A DNA stretch of 64,000 bases from Lachnoclostridium sp. (GTDB taxonomy: Bacteria > Bacillota > Clostridia > Lachnospirales > Lachnospiraceae), in assembly GCA_023665475.1 (NCBI GenBank), contig JAMPEB010000013.1, positions 17,671-81,670 of the forward strand. Reading direction: 5' to 3'. Under the pieces are notes generated by a model that worked only from the letters and a program-made list of their open reading frames with translations, ran no database searches and was not told the DNA's origin. Position numbers and translations under genes: made by a program. Positions within the stretch are counted from its first letter, which is position 1. Each line of letters starts with the position of its first letter. Of this stretch, positions 61,030 to 64,000 are shown piece after piece.

Positions 61030-61268
61030 CTACCATAATTTCTTTATGCCTGCGATGTGATTATAAATCATCACACTGTCCCGAACGCTGATCTTGCCGT
61101 CCCCGCTCATATCCCCCACAAGGCGCAACTCCACATCCATCTGCAGGGACTCTGCACCAGTGCCTTTCCTGCCTGTGCGGATGCGGACTCCTTCGTTTCC
61201 GCTTTCTGTGCCGCATATGTACCCTCGTACATGTTGTTGTAATTGCTTCCAACTCCTGAAATTGCCAT
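61030..61268 (-). pseudogene. Frameshifted fragment ending in a dockerin-like domain
   Basis: After AAGGAGG the frame opens MAISGVGSNYNNMYEGTYAA and runs to a stop at 61107. A one-base shift reads LQMDVELRLVGDMSGDGKIS and VRDSVMIYNHIAGIKKLW to a stop at 61030. GDMSGDGKISVRD is an EF-hand-like dockerin calcium loop. The N-terminal part resembles proteins encoded beside the FlxA/FliD-like genes. It looks like a decayed hybrid or truncated cell-surface gene. Confidence 0.6.
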
Positions 61269-61317
61269 AATAATCATCCTCCTTGATATAATTTTTGAAT
61301 GGTGAATCCTATGGAAA

Positions 61318-61359
61318 GGCGTACTGCAATCGCATATTGGTAATGAAACGCAGTACGCC
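61318..61359 (-). terminator. Hairpin downstream of the FliD-like gene
   Basis: GGCGTACTGC (61318-61327) pairs perfectly with GCAGTACGCC (61350-61359); TTT follows on the minus strand. It lies 60 bp after the stop at 61420. Confidence 0.55.
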
Positions 61360-61419
61360 CTCCAAAATATGTACTTTTCTTTTAATGATTTTTACGCATA
61401 TTTCTTTTCATCTGCCTAC

Positions 61420-62286
61420 CTATTTGCTGTCCTGCTCCGATTTTGTATCCTGATTTTTCTTATCCTCTTTTTTATCAGTGGTTTTAGAGGTTGTAGCTGA
61501 ACTCTTGTCCTTATCCCCTACCTTTTCATCCAATGTGCTTGAAACCAGCTTTGAGAGGGTGTCGGAATAACTGCCGCTGCTTGTATATGTTGTCCCCTTA
61601 ACCTTTGCTGCCGCATTTGCGGCAACGATACTCAGGCTGCCCGCTTTTTGGGAAATTTTATCGGCAAAAGAACCCGAACCGGTAAACAGTGACTTCAATG
61701 TGGCAATATTGGCTTCTTTTAACGCATCCTCGTCCAGTTCCAATTGGTTGCCCTTGCCTATGGTGATTCCCACCTTTGAAAGCAGGTTTTCGACGCTGTC
61801 TGTTATGCCCGTCATCCACGCTGCATTGCGGAGTACGTTTTTCGTATCGGAATCGCCTGCCTGTTTTACTACGGTATTATAATCCTCAATGAACGATTTT
61901 ACCGCTTTTGTAATGGAATCCCAATCGTAATCCTCTACCTCTGTTTCTTCCCCTGTTTCCTCGTCTTTTTTCTTGATCTTCTTTTTTTCCCAAAGGGAAG
62001 AACTGTTCAGGGCATCCGCAGATTTTTTAAGGGAATCTGCGCTTGACCGCATGAGCGTCAGCTTTTGCCTGCTATCTCCCGATGTTGATGCGCTCTGGGC
62101 ATCCTGTTGTGCATAGTACGCTTTCAGCAGCTTTCCATAGCTCCCGTTTTTAATGGACGCATAGTCTGAAAGCAGGTTGCCGGAAGATTTGGTAGTCCCG
62201 CCCATGAGGGCAGAGAAGTCATAACCCGTATCATAGTTTGCATAATTCATGTAGTCATTAAAGTTGATTGATGACATAGAATTCAC
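61420..62286 (-). CDS. FliD-like conserved protein
   Basis: A 288-residue soluble protein. The central part (about 130-235) has ITKAVKSFIEDYNTVVKQAG, NLLSKVGITIGKGNQLELDE and LFTGSGSFADKISQKAGSLS, which resemble the C-terminal domain of the flagellar cap protein FliD. The N-terminus is not FliD-like, and the last 45 residues are a Lys/Asp/Ser-rich low-complexity tail. It begins three bases after the stop of the FlxA-like gene, so the two form a unit. A role in flagella is plausible but unproved. Confidence 0.75.
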   Translation of the reverse strand: MNSMSSINFNDYMNYANYDTGYDFSALMGGTTKSSGNLLSDYASIKNGSYGKLLKAYYAQQDAQSASTSGDSRQKLTLMRSSADSLKKSADALNSSSLWEKKKIKKKDEETGEETEVEDYDWDSITKAVKSFIEDYNTVVKQAGDSDTKNVLRNAAWMTGITDSVENLLSKVGITIGKGNQLELDEDALKEANIATLKSLFTGSGSFADKISQKAGSLSIVAANAAAKVKGTTYTSSGSYSDTLSKLVSSTLDEKVGDKDKSSATTSKTTDKKEDKKNQDTKSEQDSK

Positions 62287-62289
62287 CCC

Positions 62290-63141
62290 CTATAAACGAA
62301 TGTCCACTGACACATAGGCTGTCGGCTGTGGTGTCGTGGTTCCGGCTGCTGCTGCACTCTCGGAAACGGAAATGTCTGCCTGTGTATTCGTACCTTCCGA
62401 ACCTGATACCGCTTCTTTCTGCGTATCTGCGCCGGACACATTTTCGTCTGCATCGTTTTCTTGGAATGCATCTCTTTCATTTGCGCCTGCGGTCTTTGTG
62501 TCCTTATCATCTGCTTTTTCAGTCCTGCTGTCTGCCTGTGCAGCTTTCTCCATTGTCTTGGCTGCATCTGCCAAAGTGGAAAGCTGTGAGGACACCGCTG
62601 CCTGTGCCTTCTGCTGAATGTCGGCAAGTTCTTCCTGCTTTTTCGATGTGTCATTGCCTCTCGCCGAATCCAGCTTGATTTCGGATTCAAGGACACCGGC
62701 TCTGCCTTCCATCTTTGTGGCAACGCTGCCCTGTACTTTTGCCTGTTTCATGGAACTGTCTGCAGAAATTATCGCTGTCATGCTTGTCTGTGAAAGCCCG
62801 CTGCCCTCATTTCCTGCCTTTCCGCTTCTTGTGCCGCCTGGCATATCGTCCACAGAAGAGCCCCTGGCCTGCTGTTTCTTAGCGCCAGCCTTGTTGGCGC
62901 TGCGTTGCTCCATCTGATGCTGTCTTAACTGCATATTCAGGTCGCTGATCTGCTGCTGTATTTCCTGCCGCTTCTTCATTTTTTCCTCTAATGTCATTTC
63001 CTCATTAGAAGAAATCTCCTGCAACTGTTTCTGTGCGTTGGAAATCTGGTTCTGAATGTTCCGGCTGTAAGAATCCGCTGCCTGATTCATTCCCATCTGC
63101 ACCATTTGTGTGTTTGCTCCATTGATACCGTTGATTGTCAT
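62290..63141 (-). CDS. FlxA-like coiled-coil protein
   Basis: A 283-residue soluble protein. Residues 30-80 form a glutamine-rich coiled coil (NAQKQLQEISSN, EEKMKKRQEIQQQISDLNMQ) like that of FlxA family proteins. The remainder is low-complexity, rich in Ala, Ser, Asp and Gln, and includes a second predicted coil near 165-215. AAGGAGG precedes the ATG. It is followed at once by the FliD-like gene. In E. coli flxA depends on the flagellar sigma factor; here no clear sigma-28 promoter was confirmed. Confidence 0.7.
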   Translation of the reverse strand: MTINGINGANTQMVQMGMNQAADSYSRNIQNQISNAQKQLQEISSNEEMTLEEKMKKRQEIQQQISDLNMQLRQHQMEQRSANKAGAKKQQARGSSVDDMPGGTRSGKAGNEGSGLSQTSMTAIISADSSMKQAKVQGSVATKMEGRAGVLESEIKLDSARGNDTSKKQEELADIQQKAQAAVSSQLSTLADAAKTMEKAAQADSRTEKADDKDTKTAGANERDAFQENDADENVSGADTQKEAVSGSEGTNTQADISVSESAAAAGTTTPQPTAYVSVDIRL

Positions 63142-63290
63142 TTTCTTTTTCCTCCTTGATACATTTTTGATATTTTTTTATTTCAATGGCAGCTTTTCCG
63201 CCTATCCTCAAATATTGTTTCGGAGTTTCCTTCCGCAAATTAAACGAATATGTGGTGAACCGACCTTTTTTTGCTGTGAACCCAAACCAT

Positions 63291-63355
63291 GAGCACCTCG
63301 CTTCGCGGGCTGCTCAGGTTCGCGGGCGCGCTCGGATAGTTCTGTGCAAGCACAG
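63291..63355. repeat. Intergenic GC-rich hairpins
   Basis: The 290-bp gap 63142-63434 contains GAGCA/TGCTC (63291-63315) around TCGCTTCGCGGG, and CTGTG-CAAG-CACAG (63342-63355). No gene is visible. The first resembles GC-rich intergenic repeats that I recall from related genomes. Confidence 0.45.
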
Positions 63356-63389
63356 ACATATCCTCACTTTGTCTTCGCGCATAATAAAA

Positions 63390-63425
63390 CCCCTCATGTC
63401 GGACTGATTTTCCCGACATAAGAGG
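63390..63425 (-). terminator. Rho-independent terminator after the GHKL kinase gene
   Basis: Stem CCTC-TATGTCGG type (63390-63402) pairs with CCGACATAAGAGG (63413-63425). T runs follow on both strands (TTTTATT on minus, TTTTT on plus), so it may act in both directions. It lies nine bases after the kinase stop. Confidence 0.75.
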
Positions 63426-63434
63426 TTTTTAAAG

Positions 63435-64000
63435 TCATTCCATCATCAGCATGATACTGAGGCGGAATTCATCATCTTTTAAGTCAATGGCTATATCTCC
63501 GGAATATTTCCTTGCCACCATGCGGATATTGAACAATCCGTAACCATGACCTTCCGTTTTTTCTTTTGATGTGGCAGGCAGACCGCGTTCCTCATCCCAC
63601 CTAAGGCTGCCGTAAAAGCTGTTGCTTACCTCAATCATATAGGCATTATTCCTATGGTAAGAAAGGACGGATATATGTGGTGTTTTACTTTTTCCGGCAT
63701 TTTCTAATGGATAATCTGTTGTATTTTCCAATGCGTTCTGCAGGGCATTGTTCAGTATCACAGAAACATCAAAGGCGTTGATGTTCGTGCCGGAGGGATA
63801 ATAAAAATCTGTCTGGAAGTGTATCTTCCTTTTCTCCGCTTCGCTTTTTAATTCCTGCAAAATCATGTCAGTTACGGGATTTCCTGTCTTTATCTCCCCA
63901 GCATCAAGCCCCTTTGATGCTGATATCGGAGAAAGGGCAGATTTTAATTCTTTGCCATAATCCGCTGCCTCCTCAAGATTGTTTCCGGCATAAAGCCTTT
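63435..64000 (-). CDS. GHKL-type sensor histidine kinase, C-terminal part (cut by window edge)
   Basis: About 188 residues are visible; the frame is open to the window end, so the N-terminal sensor lies outside. The GHKL ATPase domain shows VILNNALQNALENTTDYP (N box), then GHGYGLFNIRMVARKYSG (G2 box). The sequence RLYAGNNLEEAADYGKELKS near the edge fits the preceding dimerisation helices. This arrangement is usual for AgrC/LytS-like peptide-sensing or cell-density kinases, whose LytTR regulator would be expected nearby but is not in the window. A terminator follows. Confidence 0.88.
   Translation of the reverse strand, partial: RLYAGNNLEEAADYGKELKSALSPISASKGLDAGEIKTGNPVTDMILQELKSEAEKRKIHFQTDFYYPSGTNINAFDVSVILNNALQNALENTTDYPLENAGKSKTPHISVLSYHRNNAYMIEVSNSFYGSLRWDEERGLPATSKEKTEGHGYGLFNIRMVARKYSGDIAIDLKDDEFRLSIMLMME

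Noticed and set aside
63142..63260. Sigma-28 promoter before the FlxA-like gene (TTTAA...CCGAAA)
   Set aside because: Only a partial match to the TAAA-N15-GCCGATAA consensus; not convincing without expression data.

Overview
The window looks like chromosome of a flagellated, spore-forming member of the Lachnospiraceae (Clostridia, Firmicutes). The basis is gene content: spoVAD and spoVAE, a single-chain PurL, an OFA transporter, SpoVAE/DUF5721/DUF1294-type proteins, many small conserved clostridial proteins of unknown function, strong Shine-Dalgarno sites and sigma-A promoters. No rRNA, CRISPR array, intact insertion sequence or complete prophage was seen. Genus is not resolved.

Layout. 0-8.4 kb: the 5' part of purL, a TetR regulator with a DUF6508-like partner, an OFA-family transporter, a promoter-driven hairpin-rich RNA candidate, tRNA-Trp behind a structured leader, a DHH phosphoesterase with a lysine-rich repeat tail, and two small proteins. 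8.5-18.8 kb is one co-directional minus-strand block: purE-purM-purN-purD, a zinc-ribbon protein, an SH3b membrane protein, a GntR regulator, clpC, a conserved protein and radA. 18.9-30.9 kb: an M29-like peptidase, small membrane proteins, pyrE, an AAA_14/DUF4143 ATPase, a flavodiiron protein, a TetR regulator, a soluble MCP, pyrF, a TPR lipoprotein, mscL and holA. 30.9-39.5 kb: comEC, a GerMN lipoprotein, a WalKR-like two-component pair, comEA, a small DMT-type transporter and a transmembrane chemoreceptor.

39.7-49.7 kb is arginine biosynthesis. The minus strand carries argC-(GNAT)-argJ-argB-argD-(orphan solute-binding protein), with a promoter and a cluster of ARG-box-like sites upstream of argC. 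argG is divergent on the plus strand, beyond a PIG-L deacetylase and an Rhs remnant. 49.9-59.7 kb: DegV, a serpin remnant, SCP2, RidA, EamA, spoVAE and spoVAD separated by DUF5721, trpS and a P-type Ca2+ ATPase. 59.7-61.3 kb is a decayed accessory island: a 209-bp duplication carrying broken RelB/DinJ-type antitoxin genes, flanking an AT-rich frameshifted PBECR-type nuclease gene and a cloverleaf-like RNA element, then a frameshifted dockerin fragment. The window ends with FliD-like and FlxA-like proteins and the 3' part of a GHKL sensor kinase.

Most of the window is metabolic housekeeping. The less ordinary material is non-coding: two hairpin-rich transcript candidates (4.97-5.08 and 5.59-5.70 kb), a dispersed family of palindromic intergenic elements (34.2, 43.2, 50.8 kb), a long imperfect hairpin inside the arg operon, several hairpins placed directly before ribosome-binding sites, and the decayed island at 59.7-61.3 kb. 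No complete new system can be claimed from sequence alone.
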